From JAVBKP01 sp031553975 (lineage in GTDB: Bacteria; Bacillota; Clostridia; Peptostreptococcales; Anaerovoracaceae), in NCBI GenBank assembly GCA_031553975.1, contig JAVBKP010000004.1, forward strand, positions 1 to 10,665: 10,665 nucleotides of DNA, given 5' to 3'. Position 1 is the stretch's first letter. Each line of letters opens with the position of its first letter. The notes beneath the pieces were generated by a model. It was not told the origin of the DNA and made no database searches. It was given only the letters and a program-made list of their open reading frames with translations. Below are positions 1-8,239 of the stretch, in pieces. The translations under genes were made by a program, and so were the position numbers.

Positions 1-424
1 TACCCACAAGAACAGCTTCTTTTCCTGCTGCCTTACATATTTCATATACCAACGTGGTGGTGGTGGTTTTGCCATTGGTACCTGTAATTGCTATAAAAAT
101 TCCTTTTGCAATTCTATATGCCAGTTCTAACTCACCTAGTATTTCTATGCCCGCGGCCCTTACCCTATTCATAAGGGGAATGTCTATGGGTACCCCTGGA
201 CTGATTACCACGAAATCATAGGTTAGTTGCTCTGGCTCTTGTCCGTCAAAATACCCTATTATGCTGCCACTAGCTAGCTGTGATTTTGTCTCATCGTCAA
301 GTTTTTCCCTTGACCCGCCATCATATAGTTCTACAATGCATCCCTTTTCTATCAAGGCTGTCTTTGACGCCTTACCAGAGCGTCCCATGCCTACAACAAG
401 CGCTTTTTTGTTTGATAGTTCCAT
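1..424 (-). CDS. murD: UDP-N-acetylmuramoyl-L-alanine--D-glutamate ligase MurD (N-terminal part, runs off the left edge)
   Basis: MurD adds D-glutamate to UDP-MurNAc-L-alanine in the cytoplasm using ATP. The 141 residues present show the N-terminal Rossmann-like UDP-binding domain with a glycine-rich GMGRSG loop at residues 12-17. An SPGVP stretch follows at about 75-79, and the ATP-binding P-loop GTNGKTTTT lies at about 115-123, opening the central ligase domain. The rest of the central domain and the C-terminal domain lie outside the window; family members are about 450 residues. The ATG is preceded by AAGGAG seven bases upstream. The gene starts 17 bases after the mraY stop and is the last visible member of the dcw operon. 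The specific call over MurC, MurE or MurF rests on the N-terminal domain type and on the usual mraY-murD order. Confidence 0.93.
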   Translation of the reverse strand, partial: MELSNKKALVVGMGRSGKASKTALIEKGCIVELYDGGSREKLDDETKSQLASGSIIGYFDGQEPEQLTYDFVVISPGVPIDIPLMNRVRAAGIEILGELELAYRIAKGIFIAITGTNGKTTTTTLVYEICKAAGKEAVLVG

Positions 425-441
425 GATAAAGCTCCTTTATA

Positions 442-1428
442 CTATAGTATAATCACTCCCATTATTAGACATAAAAGGAATGTAATTCCCCAAAACACAG
501 ACACAACTTTTAGCTCGCTCCACCCCGAAAGTTCAAAGTGATGGTGCAGTGGTGCCATTTTAAATATTCTTTTGCCTTTTGAAGCTTTAAAGTATCCCAC
601 CTGTATGATTACAGAGGCGGTTTCTGCCACATAAATAGCACCAACTATCGGGAGTAACAACGTCATATTGGTCAGTATAGCAGCTGCTGCCAATGCACCA
701 CCCAATCCAAGGGCTCCTGTGTCTCCCATGAACACCTTAGCAGGCTTGAAGTTATATCTCAAAAATCCTAAGCAAGCCCCCACAATGGCACCTGTAAACG
801 CGCTAACGCTACCAAAGCCTAAATTCACCGCCACGATGCCGAAAAACAAACTCACGAACATAGTCACACCAGATGCCAGACCGTCCAGTCCATCTGTTAG
901 ATTCACACTATTGACCATGGCAACTACCACAAATACCACAAAGGGTAGATAGAAAATGCCTAGATCAAAATACGTGTTCCAAAATGGAATGAATAGAGCT
1001 GTTCCATACGACGATATCTTAGCCTGGTATATGGCGATGGCTGATGCAAATATCACTTGAAGGGCAAACTTTTGCCATGCCCTTAGCCCAAGATTTCTTT
1101 TTAATACTACCTTTATGAAGTCATCAATGAATCCAATTCCTGCAAATGCCAACAAAGAAACAATCAATATTATCATATCTGTATTGATTTTCCCTGTGGT
1201 TAGACAAGTGATGATAATAGCAATAATCATGATGAAGCCGCCCATAGTAGGTGTCCCCGACTTTACCTTGTGGGACTCTGGCCCATCTTCTCTAATACTT
1301 TGTCCTGCCTTGACTCTACGAAGTATAGGGATGATTACAGGTCCTAATGCCAATGCAATCACAAAAGAGATTATGATTGCCAGTGTAAGGCCTGAATATT
1401 GGCCTAAGGCTAGAATTATTTCTTTCAT
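442..1428 (-). CDS. mraY: Phospho-N-acetylmuramoyl-pentapeptide-transferase MraY
   Basis: MraY transfers phospho-MurNAc-pentapeptide from its UDP carrier to undecaprenyl phosphate, giving lipid I at the inner face of the membrane. The 328-residue protein is a multi-pass membrane protein of normal family length. It shows the family motifs in order: SGTPTMGG (about 57-64), the Asp pair in GFIDDFIK (Asp 102-103), NLTDGLDG (about 176-183), FMGDTG (about 233-238) and the histidine triad in APLHHHFE (His 295-297). An in-frame ATG lies four codons earlier, at 1440. I chose 1428 because GAGGTGG at 1438-1432 sits at good distance from this ATG and overlaps the earlier one. It starts 14 bases after the murF stop. 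All catalytic motifs appear intact. Confidence 0.97.
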   Translation of the reverse strand: MKEIILALGQYSGLTLAIIISFVIALALGPVIIPILRRVKAGQSIREDGPESHKVKSGTPTMGGFIMIIAIIITCLTTGKINTDMIILIVSLLAFAGIGFIDDFIKVVLKRNLGLRAWQKFALQVIFASAIAIYQAKISSYGTALFIPFWNTYFDLGIFYLPFVVFVVVAMVNSVNLTDGLDGLASGVTMFVSLFFGIVAVNLGFGSVSAFTGAIVGACLGFLRYNFKPAKVFMGDTGALGLGGALAAAAILTNMTLLLPIVGAIYVAETASVIIQVGYFKASKGKRIFKMAPLHHHFELSGWSELKVVSVFWGITFLLCLIMGVIIL

Positions 1429-1442
1429 TTGCCACCTCATGC

Positions 1443-2828
1443 TTAGTATTTATCAATTATGTGCTTTACTACTTCATCCATTTTCATTCCCCTTGACCCT
1501 TTTACCAAAATAACATCTTTAGCACTTATATACTGTCCTAAGGATGTATATAATATTTCTTTATTGTCAAAATGTTTGACTGTAGCATCACAATGTGCTT
1601 TCTTCACTTCTTCGCCTATGCACCTTGCATAATTCCCTACCGTCAAGAATACATCTGTCCCCATGCCTGTGGCGAAACGACCCACTTCTCTATGGCCCTC
1701 TTCCGAAAAATTACCCATTTCAAACATATCTCCAAGTATGGCCACTTTTCTCTCACCTTTGACGGTGGTCAATACCTTCAGGGCGGCTTTCATAGAATCC
1801 GGGTTTGCATTATATGTGTCATCGATGATCTTAATGCCACTAGGTGTTTCTTTAATATCTAGCCTTTTGCCTTCCATGGTCATATTCTGTATGCCACTGG
1901 CCGCCTCCTCCATGGTGATTCCAAAAGCTACTCCCGTAGCCACTGCCAATGCTCCATTGTAGGCATTGTGCTCACCAGGCACTGGGAGAGAAAACCCAGT
2001 TTTCTTGTTTTCATAGGTAAGTTCAAAGTAAATCCCTGTGTCACTGGTGGACTTCACTTCTGTTATAACAAAATTACTCTCTTTATGTTTACCGACTTTT
2101 ATAAGATTAAACAAATTATTTTCACTTTGTTTTTGTATCAGCATGTCATCGTCATAATTGATAATAACAGGTGCCTGATCCGCAAGGTATTTTGTCACTT
2201 CCCACTTGGCCTTTAATATACCTTCTCTACTCCCCAAATTCTCAATATGTGCTGTCCCTACATTGGTAATCACAGCGGCATTAGGTCTTACAAGATCAGC
2301 TAGTAGCTCAATCTCGCCAAAGTGGTTCATACCCATTTCAAAGATCACTGCTTCATGCTCTTCCTCTACGCGAAAAATAGTCAGTGGAATGCCGAACTCA
2401 TTGTTGAAGTTTTTAATATTGCGCATGGTATTGTATTTTGTACTAAAGACTGCATGAAGCATTTCACGGGTTGTGGTTTTCCCAACACTGCCTGTCAATG
2501 CTATTTTTAACACGTTCATGGTAGATAAATAGTATTTCGCTAACTGTTGAAACGCTTTCAATGTATCTTCTACCACTATGATGCACTGACTTTGCAAACT
2601 ATCTGGAATCTCATAGGATTTATTGACTACTGCAAAGGAGCATCCATTGTCAAAAGCCTTTTCTACAAAGCTATGTCCATCAAAAGATTCACCCTTTAAA
2701 GCGAAAAAACCTTTTCCATCCAATTCTTCACGGCTATCTATTGACACGCCATTCACATACTCACATATGGGATTATGGCAGATGCCGTTCATTGCCTCTA
2801 TTGCTGCATTAAGTTGTATCGGTTTCAT
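1443..2828 (-). CDS. murF: UDP-N-acetylmuramoyl-tripeptide--D-alanyl-D-alanine ligase MurF
   Basis: MurF joins D-Ala-D-Ala to the UDP-MurNAc-tripeptide, the last cytoplasmic ligation of peptidoglycan precursor synthesis. The 461-residue length is typical. The N-terminal substrate domain contains VSIDSRE (28-34). The P-loop TGSVGKTTT is at 112-120; the Ser-Val in place of the Thr-Asn found in MurD and MurE is typical of MurF. EMGMNHFGEI (164-173) and TNVGTAHIENLGS (188-200) follow. The C-terminal domain carries DDTYNANPDSM (336-346) and KGSRGMKM (443-450), which are MurF signatures. AAGGA lies five bases before the ATG, inside a duplicated AAGGAAGGA. The gene starts 28 bases after the murE stop, within the dcw operon. 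Confidence 0.97.
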   Translation of the reverse strand: MKPIQLNAAIEAMNGICHNPICEYVNGVSIDSREELDGKGFFALKGESFDGHSFVEKAFDNGCSFAVVNKSYEIPDSLQSQCIIVVEDTLKAFQQLAKYYLSTMNVLKIALTGSVGKTTTREMLHAVFSTKYNTMRNIKNFNNEFGIPLTIFRVEEEHEAVIFEMGMNHFGEIELLADLVRPNAAVITNVGTAHIENLGSREGILKAKWEVTKYLADQAPVIINYDDDMLIQKQSENNLFNLIKVGKHKESNFVITEVKSTSDTGIYFELTYENKKTGFSLPVPGEHNAYNGALAVATGVAFGITMEEAASGIQNMTMEGKRLDIKETPSGIKIIDDTYNANPDSMKAALKVLTTVKGERKVAILGDMFEMGNFSEEGHREVGRFATGMGTDVFLTVGNYARCIGEEVKKAHCDATVKHFDNKEILYTSLGQYISAKDVILVKGSRGMKMDEVVKHIIDKY

Positions 2829-2856
2829 TATTGTCCTTCCTTCAGCGCAAATAGTA

Positions 2857-4311
2857 TTAACCTATAAGTTCTCTAAGAGCTTCCCTATCATCAAAATGAA
2901 TCTTCTCCGTCCCGATGATCTGATAATCCTCATGACCCTTGCCAGCCACCAGTATTACATCATTCTCTTCATATATGTCTATTGCCCTTTTTATAGCACT
3001 ATATCGATTCTCGATAATCTCGTAAGCGCAGTTTGTTTCTTGTGTACCTAGCTCAATATCTTTTATGATTGCCATGGGCTCTTCTGCCCTTGGATTGTCG
3101 CTGGTCAGTATGCAATAATCTGCCTGCATGCCGGCGGCTTTGCCCATGAGAGGTCTTTTCGTCTTGTCCCTATCACCGCCGCTGCCAAACACGCATATGA
3201 GCCTACCTTTTTTAAAAGAATTGGCCGTCTTTAGGACATTTTCCAGTGCATCCGGCGTATGTGCATAGTCCACAATTGCAATAATATTTTTATTGTTGAG
3301 CACTGTTTCAAATCTGCCTGGAACTCCTGCAAGTTTTAATACACCAGCTGCTATTTTATCCGATTCTATCCCTGCCACTAAACAAGCTGTACATGCTGCT
3401 AATACATTGTATACAGAGAATATGCCTGGTATTCTCGAGATGATTTCTATTTTGTCTGTGCCATCCACCACTACGTTGAACACAGAGCCAAATGCATCTG
3501 TTTTTATTACCTCTGCATAGTAGTTGGCGGCTTTATTCTCCAAAGAGTAAGACACACATTGCCTGTTATCTTTTTTTAGCTCGTCAAACAATCTTTTTCC
3601 ATACGGATCATCGATGTTGATAATCCCCATTTTGTTTGTCATATAAAAAAGCTGTTTTTTTGCTAAGTAGTATTCTTCTAATGTATTGTGAAAATCTAAA
3701 TGATCTGGTGTCAAGTTGGTAAAAATTCCATAATCAAAATCCACATCTGCCACTCTTCCTTGTGCTAAAGCATGAGAAGAAACTTCCATGGCCAAGTTCA
3801 TTATACCTAGCCTAATCATCTCAGAACAGATTTTTTGCAATTCGTAAGATTCTGGTGTGGTATTAGGTGCCGGAATGATCTTGTCTGCGTATTCGTAGGA
3901 TATGGTTCCTATTACACCACAGCTATGCCCTGCACTTTCTAGCATCTTTCTAATCATATACGTAATACTTGTTTTGCCATTTGTGCCTGTCACACCAAAG
4001 GTTTCAATAGGTTTTGATGGATTTTCAAAAAAGTTTGCAGATATTTTTGACAGAGCACGTCTCGTATCCCTACATACAATCACGGGAACTTCTACATCTT
4101 GTATGTCATGTTCTGCCAATATGGCCACGGCACCTTTAGCGGCAGCCGCCTGCGCAAATGTATGCCCATCTACACTATACCCCTTGAGGCAAACAAATAT
4201 ATCGCCCTCCGCCAATGTTTTAGTATTATAACAAATGCCCTTCACATCTACATTCTTGTTATTTTCATCTACTACTACCTGGGTATTTTTAAACAACTCG
4301 TTTAAATACAT
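2857..4311 (-). CDS. murE: UDP-N-acetylmuramoyl-L-alanyl-D-glutamate--2,6-diaminopimelate ligase MurE
   Basis: MurE adds the third stem-peptide residue to UDP-MurNAc-L-Ala-D-Glu in the cytoplasm with ATP. The 484 residues match the family. The P-loop TGTNGKTS is at about 108-115, APNTTPES at about 148-155 and EVSSHAL at about 176-182. YLAKK at about 215-219 holds the lysine expected to be carbamylated. The DNPR motif at 405-408 is the known marker for meso-diaminopimelate as substrate; lysine-adding enzymes differ there. GKGHE is at 457-461. An upstream in-frame ATG at 4338 would add nine residues, but it has no clear ribosome binding site. The ATG at 4311 is preceded by GGAGG six bases away, so I chose it. 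It begins 27 bases after the PBP stop codon. Confidence 0.97.
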   Translation of the reverse strand: MYLNELFKNTQVVVDENNKNVDVKGICYNTKTLAEGDIFVCLKGYSVDGHTFAQAAAAKGAVAILAEHDIQDVEVPVIVCRDTRRALSKISANFFENPSKPIETFGVTGTNGKTSITYMIRKMLESAGHSCGVIGTISYEYADKIIPAPNTTPESYELQKICSEMIRLGIMNLAMEVSSHALAQGRVADVDFDYGIFTNLTPDHLDFHNTLEEYYLAKKQLFYMTNKMGIINIDDPYGKRLFDELKKDNRQCVSYSLENKAANYYAEVIKTDAFGSVFNVVVDGTDKIEIISRIPGIFSVYNVLAACTACLVAGIESDKIAAGVLKLAGVPGRFETVLNNKNIIAIVDYAHTPDALENVLKTANSFKKGRLICVFGSGGDRDKTKRPLMGKAAGMQADYCILTSDNPRAEEPMAIIKDIELGTQETNCAYEIIENRYSAIKRAIDIYEENDVILVAGKGHEDYQIIGTEKIHFDDREALRELIG

Positions 4312-4338
4312 ATTCTTCCTCCACTTAGGAATTGTCAT

Positions 4339-6315
4339 CTACTCACTATAAATGTATACTGTATTTCCTGCTTTGATTTTTTCTCCAGCCTTTGGATACT
4401 GATCTATGATTTTAAAATCATCCGTTCTGGCAGGTTCTGGCATCACTTTCTGTAATAGTCCCATTTCCTCAAGGATTTCACCCGCTTCATAATAATTCAT
4501 ACCTGCCACATTAGGCATATCTAACATTTTTTCTGCCGGTGAATCTTCTGTTACCGTAGGCTGTGTTGGCTTGATATTTAAATACCTGAGGGTCTCTGCT
4601 AATATTCTTCCTGCTGGCGGCGCTGCCGTCTGGCTACCAAAGTGAACGCCCTGAGGCTCATCCACCACCAACAATAGTGCTATTTGGGGATCATCAATTG
4701 GTGCAATTCCTACAAATGAGGCACATACCCCTGACCCGTATTTGCCGTTTACTGCCTTATCTGCTGTGCCCGTCTTACCACCGATTCTGTATCCTGGGAC
4801 GGCAGCCAATTTACCTGACCCATTGGCAACAGCTCCTTCCATGATGTGAAGCATATCGGTAGCTGTTTTCTTTGATATGATCTGGCGAACTTCAACAGGG
4901 TCATATTTTTCAACTATATTTCCATTGTCGTCTAAGAACTCAGAAACTAGTTTTGGTTTCATGAGTTTTCCTTCATTTCCTATAGAGCAAATGGCTGACA
5001 AGAGCTGGATTGGTGTAACAGCAATACCTTGACCATAGGACATAGTGGCTAACTCTACCGGCCCTACCACGGATCTAGCCTGGATTTGTGGAAATGCTTC
5101 TCCTGGGAAATCCACCCCAGTTTTGTCTAATATTCCAAATTCTTTTAAATATTTGAAAAATTTATCTGTGCCCACACGCTGTCCAAGCTGTATGAATACA
5201 GGGTTGCAGGAGTTGGCTACGCCCTCTACCAGCGTTTGATGCCCATGGTTACGCGGATACCGCCAACATTTTAATGTAATGCCCGCTACTTCGTATGTAC
5301 CAGTACAGTTAAATGTGTCTGTGGCATTGGTAACATTTTCTTCTAAGGCGATGGCTGTTGTCAAAAGCTTAAAAGTCGATCCTGGCTCGTATGTATCGCT
5401 CACTAGCGGATTTCTCCACATCTTATTCCAAAGGTCTTGCTTTTGGTCATTATCCATACCTTCTAATGATGCTGCCACTTTTGGATCAAGGGGCACCCTT
5501 GGGTGGTTAGGATCAAAGTCAGGAACAGAGGCCATCGCTAGAATATTGCCTGTCTTTGGATCCATAGCCAACGCCATAACCCTTTTGGCATTGGTTTCTA
5601 CCAAAGCTTCTCTTAGTGCCTTTTCCATGAAATGCTGTATTGTCTCATCTATGGTGAGGACGGCATTGAGACCATTTTCTGCTTGAAAATACTTTTCTGT
5701 GCCATAGGCAAGTTGTCTACCTACTACATCGGCACTTCTGATCCACCGTCCATTGGTACCTGTTAAGTATTTATTGTATTTTAATTCCACCCCTGATAGT
5801 CCATTGTTGTCATCTGTGGTGCTTCCAAGTATATAGGCCGCAAAGTTGCCAAAAGGATAATATCTCTTGGGTACTTCATCAATGGCAATGCCCTTAATTC
5901 CCGCCGCTCTCACTGCATCAGCTTGGGATTTTTCCACGTATTTTGCTATTTGCACCAAGTTCACCTTGGTTTTTCCAAGCTTCTCTTTCACTTCTTCTTT
6001 TTCAAGTCCAAGTATGGCGGCAAGGGTTGTGGCTGACTCATCTATCTTTTTTTTGTCAATATTGTTTGGATTGACCCAGATTCTATTGGTGGAGGCACTT
6101 ATGGCCAACTCTTTTTTATTACGGTCATAGATAATACCACGTTTTGCTGTGATTGGTATGTCCCTAGTCTGTGTTTCTATGGCCATGGTCGTGTATTTCT
6201 CACCAGCCACAATCTGTATCCAGCCCACTCTGAAAATCAGTACACAAAAAAGGAAAGAAACCAGAAAAAATATTACTATTATACGTTTTCTGTTTTTATT
6301 TGTTTGCAATGTCAT
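4339..6315 (-). CDS. spoVD: Class B penicillin-binding protein, SpoVD/FtsI-type peptidoglycan D,D-transpeptidase
   Basis: This is a monofunctional transpeptidase that cross-links septal or spore peptidoglycan outside the membrane. The 658-residue protein has a basic cytoplasmic tail, one membrane anchor (about 12-30), a PBP dimerisation domain (about 55-210) and a transpeptidase domain. The active-site motifs are STFK (313-316, Ser 313 nucleophile), SCN (369-371) and KTGT (514-517). One PASTA domain fills about 599-658. One PASTA and this length fit Bacillus SpoVD better than PBP2B, which has two. Cys 337 and Cys 350 sit between STFK and SCN, where SpoVD carries a redox-controlled cysteine pair. 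No other class B PBP is visible here, so a vegetative FtsI role is equally possible. The start at 6315 has GAGG seven bases upstream; an ATG at 6354 has no comparable site and lies inside a predicted hairpin region. Confidence 0.85.
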   Translation of the reverse strand: MTLQTNKNRKRIIVIFFLVSFLFCVLIFRVGWIQIVAGEKYTTMAIETQTRDIPITAKRGIIYDRNKKELAISASTNRIWVNPNNIDKKKIDESATTLAAILGLEKEEVKEKLGKTKVNLVQIAKYVEKSQADAVRAAGIKGIAIDEVPKRYYPFGNFAAYILGSTTDDNNGLSGVELKYNKYLTGTNGRWIRSADVVGRQLAYGTEKYFQAENGLNAVLTIDETIQHFMEKALREALVETNAKRVMALAMDPKTGNILAMASVPDFDPNHPRVPLDPKVAASLEGMDNDQKQDLWNKMWRNPLVSDTYEPGSTFKLLTTAIALEENVTNATDTFNCTGTYEVAGITLKCWRYPRNHGHQTLVEGVANSCNPVFIQLGQRVGTDKFFKYLKEFGILDKTGVDFPGEAFPQIQARSVVGPVELATMSYGQGIAVTPIQLLSAICSIGNEGKLMKPKLVSEFLDDNGNIVEKYDPVEVRQIISKKTATDMLHIMEGAVANGSGKLAAVPGYRIGGKTGTADKAVNGKYGSGVCASFVGIAPIDDPQIALLLVVDEPQGVHFGSQTAAPPAGRILAETLRYLNIKPTQPTVTEDSPAEKMLDMPNVAGMNYYEAGEILEEMGLLQKVMPEPARTDDFKIIDQYPKAGEKIKAGNTVYIYSE

Positions 6316-6415
6316 TATGTTACCTCGCCAATTATAATCTTTATAATGCAACAAAACCGGACGTGAAATCCTTTGATTCGCCCGGTCATCAAGGGGCTAA
6401 CCCCTCGCGCATATT
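6316..6415 (-). promoter_or_regulatory. ftsL-PBP intergenic region with two predicted RNA hairpins
   Basis: This 100-base gap is the longest inside the dcw cluster. Read on the minus strand, it first holds GAGGGG-TTAG-CCCCTT (6406-6391), a six-pair stem with a G-U base pair and a four-base loop. It begins ten bases after the ftsL stop. A second hairpin follows at 6386-6356: ACCGG pairs with CCGGT, extended by one G-U and two G-C pairs, then a three-base bulge and an AATC/GATT top stem with an AAAG loop. TTTTG follows it. A TATAAT at 6336-6331 has no matching -35 and lies too near the start codon to be a convincing promoter. The structures could act as a weak terminator, attenuator or RNA processing site. 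The function is inferred only. Confidence 0.45.
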
Positions 6416-6838
6416 CTATTGTTTTGCCAGCTGCATGGCCTCATCCTCCTGATTGGTGTTCACTAGGAAGACCTTCTCAGAAACATCTGGATACCTCATG
6501 CCGAGCTCTATGGCTTTACTTTCTACTTTCATAATATTTCGTTCCCTATCTAATGTAAGAGTCAACGCTTCAGCTTCTGCCCGTATGCTAGAAATGTCTT
6601 TGTTGATTTTGTTGATATTGTACCTTATTTGTGCTGAATACGCAGATACCAACACAATACATACAAGCCCTATCATAATAATAGCAACAAGTCCAAAAAG
6701 ACGCCCGCTAGGCTTAAAACTCTGCCGAGTCTCTGCCGTCACTTGGCTTCGCCTTTCAGCTTCTGTCCAATTACGTCTGCCGTACTTCTCATTTTCCATA
6801 TGCAATTGTTTTGGCTTTGTTTTTTGCGCTGCTAACAT
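6416..6838 (-). CDS. ftsL: FtsL-like cell division protein
   Basis: FtsL is a small bitopic divisome protein that works with DivIC/FtsB and the septal class B PBP. The 140-residue protein has a hydrophilic, charged N-terminal cytoplasmic part. One membrane segment follows at about 47-67 (GRLFGLVAIIMIGLVCIVLV). An extracytoplasmic predicted coiled coil covers about 68-106, and the end carries the AIELGMRYPD stretch typical of FtsL/DivIC proteins. Sequence is poorly conserved in this family, so the call leans on topology and on the position between rsmH and the PBP gene. Two ATGs are possible. AAGGA at 6852-6848 abuts the one at 6847 but lies nine bases before the one at 6838, so I chose the latter. 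It starts 34 bases after the rsmH stop. Confidence 0.85.
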   Translation of the reverse strand: MLAAQKTKPKQLHMENEKYGRRNWTEAERRSQVTAETRQSFKPSGRLFGLVAIIMIGLVCIVLVSAYSAQIRYNINKINKDISSIRAEAEALTLTLDRERNIMKVESKAIELGMRYPDVSEKVFLVNTNQEDEAMQLAKQ

Positions 6839-6872
6839 ACTATTCATTCCTTATAATTAAAATTCTATATAT

Positions 6873-7808
6873 TTAAATTCTTTCTGCAATTCTCAGTTTG
6901 GCACTTCTGGCTCTAGGGTTGTTCTCTAACTCTTCACCATTGGCTACTATTGGCTTTCCGCTGATTTTTTTGATCTGCGCCACTTTTGCGCATACACAAT
7001 AGGGAATCGTTTTAGGACAAGTGCATGGATTTGCATACTCATTGAACACGTCTTTGACGATTCTATCCTCTAGGGAATGAAATGTTATGATGGATAATCT
7101 CCCCTGGGGTGCCAGTACATGGATAAAGTCTCTCACTGCATTTTCAAGAAGCCCTAGCTCATTATTCACTTCGATTCTGATGGATTGAAATGTCCTTTTG
7201 GCTGGATGTGGTCCATCTTTTCTCGCCGCGGCAGGTATGGCTGATTTTATTATATCTACAAGCTGAAACGTTGTAGTTATTCTCTCTTTTTCTCTGGCTC
7301 GCACCATGAATTCTACAATCCTAGCCGCCCACTTTTCTTCTCCGTAGGATTTTATTATTCGTAGCAGTTCCTTTGGTTCATACTCATTCACAATGTTTTC
7401 CGCAGTGAGCTTGTCCTGGTCGTCCATTCTCATATCAAGGGGAGCATCTTGCATATACGAGAAGCCTCTCTCTGGATTGTCTAGTTGAAACGAGGATACG
7501 CCCAGGTCAAGAACTGCACCGTGAATCTTATCTACTTGGAGGGTAGTTAATATCTCTTTAATATTGGAATAGTTATTTCTGACTAAAATCTTCTTACATG
7601 GGAAGGCGTCAACACGTGCCCCTCCTGCTACAATAGCTGCTTCATCTCGATCTATTCCAATTAAGGTTCCTTTTGGACTGAGGTGCTTGCCTATTTCATA
7701 CGCATGTCCACCACCGCCTAAAGTTCCATCTACATAAATCCCATCTGGGTTAATGTTAAGACCATGAATGGTTTCGTCTAGCAAAACCGATGTATGTTTA
7801 AATTCCAA
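6873..7808 (-). CDS. rsmH: 16S rRNA (cytosine(1402)-N(4))-methyltransferase RsmH, TTG start
   Basis: RsmH (MraW) uses S-adenosylmethionine to methylate N4 of C1402 in the decoding centre of 16S rRNA. The SAM-binding loop VDGTLGGGGH is at 26-35, DLGVSS at 101-106 and GFSYMQDAPLDMRMD at 115-129. RTFQSIRIEVNNEL (205-218), FHSLEDR (243-249) and four cysteines (262, 264, 271, 273) near the C-terminal end follow. I chose the TTG at 7808. It gives a protein starting MEFKHTSVLL with 311 residues, the same length as the Bacillus protein, and AAGGA lies nine bases upstream. The ATG at 7838 would add ten residues unlike family N-termini and has no good ribosome binding site. With the TTG start, the gene overlaps the end of mraZ by 11 bases in another frame, so translation is probably coupled. 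Confidence 0.95.
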   Translation of the reverse strand: MEFKHTSVLLDETIHGLNINPDGIYVDGTLGGGGHAYEIGKHLSPKGTLIGIDRDEAAIVAGGARVDAFPCKKILVRNNYSNIKEILTTLQVDKIHGAVLDLGVSSFQLDNPERGFSYMQDAPLDMRMDDQDKLTAENIVNEYEPKELLRIIKSYGEEKWAARIVEFMVRAREKERITTTFQLVDIIKSAIPAAARKDGPHPAKRTFQSIRIEVNNELGLLENAVRDFIHVLAPQGRLSIITFHSLEDRIVKDVFNEYANPCTCPKTIPYCVCAKVAQIKKISGKPIVANGEELENNPRARSAKLRIAERI

Positions 7809-8229
7809 AAGCAGCCATCCTTTCGGCGATGGATTCATCGTCTAGGTCTTCACTGTCTTGGTAGTTTTCCCATGCATTCTTTGACCATATTTCAATTCTT
7901 GTGTTCACGCCAATGGTAACCAACTCTTTGTCAATTTTGGCATGATCTCTAAGATTTTGTGGGATTAGGAGTCTGCCTTGTTTATCTGCTTCGCACTCAA
8001 TAGCACTAGAGAAAAAGTATCTGACAAAGGCCCTTGCCTGCTTGTCCGCCATAGGAAGCTCTGCTAGTTTGTTCTGAAACTTATTCCACTCCTCCATGGT
8101 GTATACATGAAGGCAAGCATCTATTCCCTTTGTTAGAACAAACTTGTATCCAAGTTCATCTCTGAACTTTGAAGGAATAATGACTCTCCCTTTTGGATCT
8201 ATTGAGTTTTGATATTCACCCATGAACAT
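7798..8229 (-). CDS. mraZ: Transcriptional regulator MraZ
   Basis: MraZ is a DNA-binding protein of the AbrB-like (SpoVT/AbrB) swapped-hairpin fold. In characterised bacteria it binds repeated GTGG-type boxes at its own promoter and controls the dcw cluster. The 143 residues show two tandem copies of the DxxxR domain: DPKGRVIIPSKFR with Asp 11 and Arg 15, and DKQGRLLIPQNLR with Asp 82 and Arg 86. The N-terminus MFMGEYQ is the usual MraZ start, which supports 8229. The ribosome binding site is weak: GTGGG lies about nine bases upstream and also forms the last AGTGG box. It is the first gene of the dcw operon, and the end of its coding region carries the rsmH ribosome binding site. Confidence 0.96.
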   Translation of the reverse strand: MFMGEYQNSIDPKGRVIIPSKFRDELGYKFVLTKGIDACLHVYTMEEWNKFQNKLAELPMADKQARAFVRYFFSSAIECEADKQGRLLIPQNLRDHAKIDKELVTIGVNTRIEIWSKNAWENYQDSEDLDDESIAERMAAFGI

Positions 8230-8239
8230 AGACTGTTAC

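Noticed and set aside
668..952. Plus-strand open frame opposite mraY, and similar plus-strand frames throughout the window
   Set aside because: They lie fully inside well-supported minus-strand genes with conserved motifs, have no family features, and their composition mirrors the opposite strand.
6331..6336. TATAAT on the minus strand just upstream of the PBP gene as a -10 box
   Set aside because: No -35-like hexamer lies at 16-18 bases and the start point would leave only about ten bases before the start codon. I also found no sigma-E type pair.
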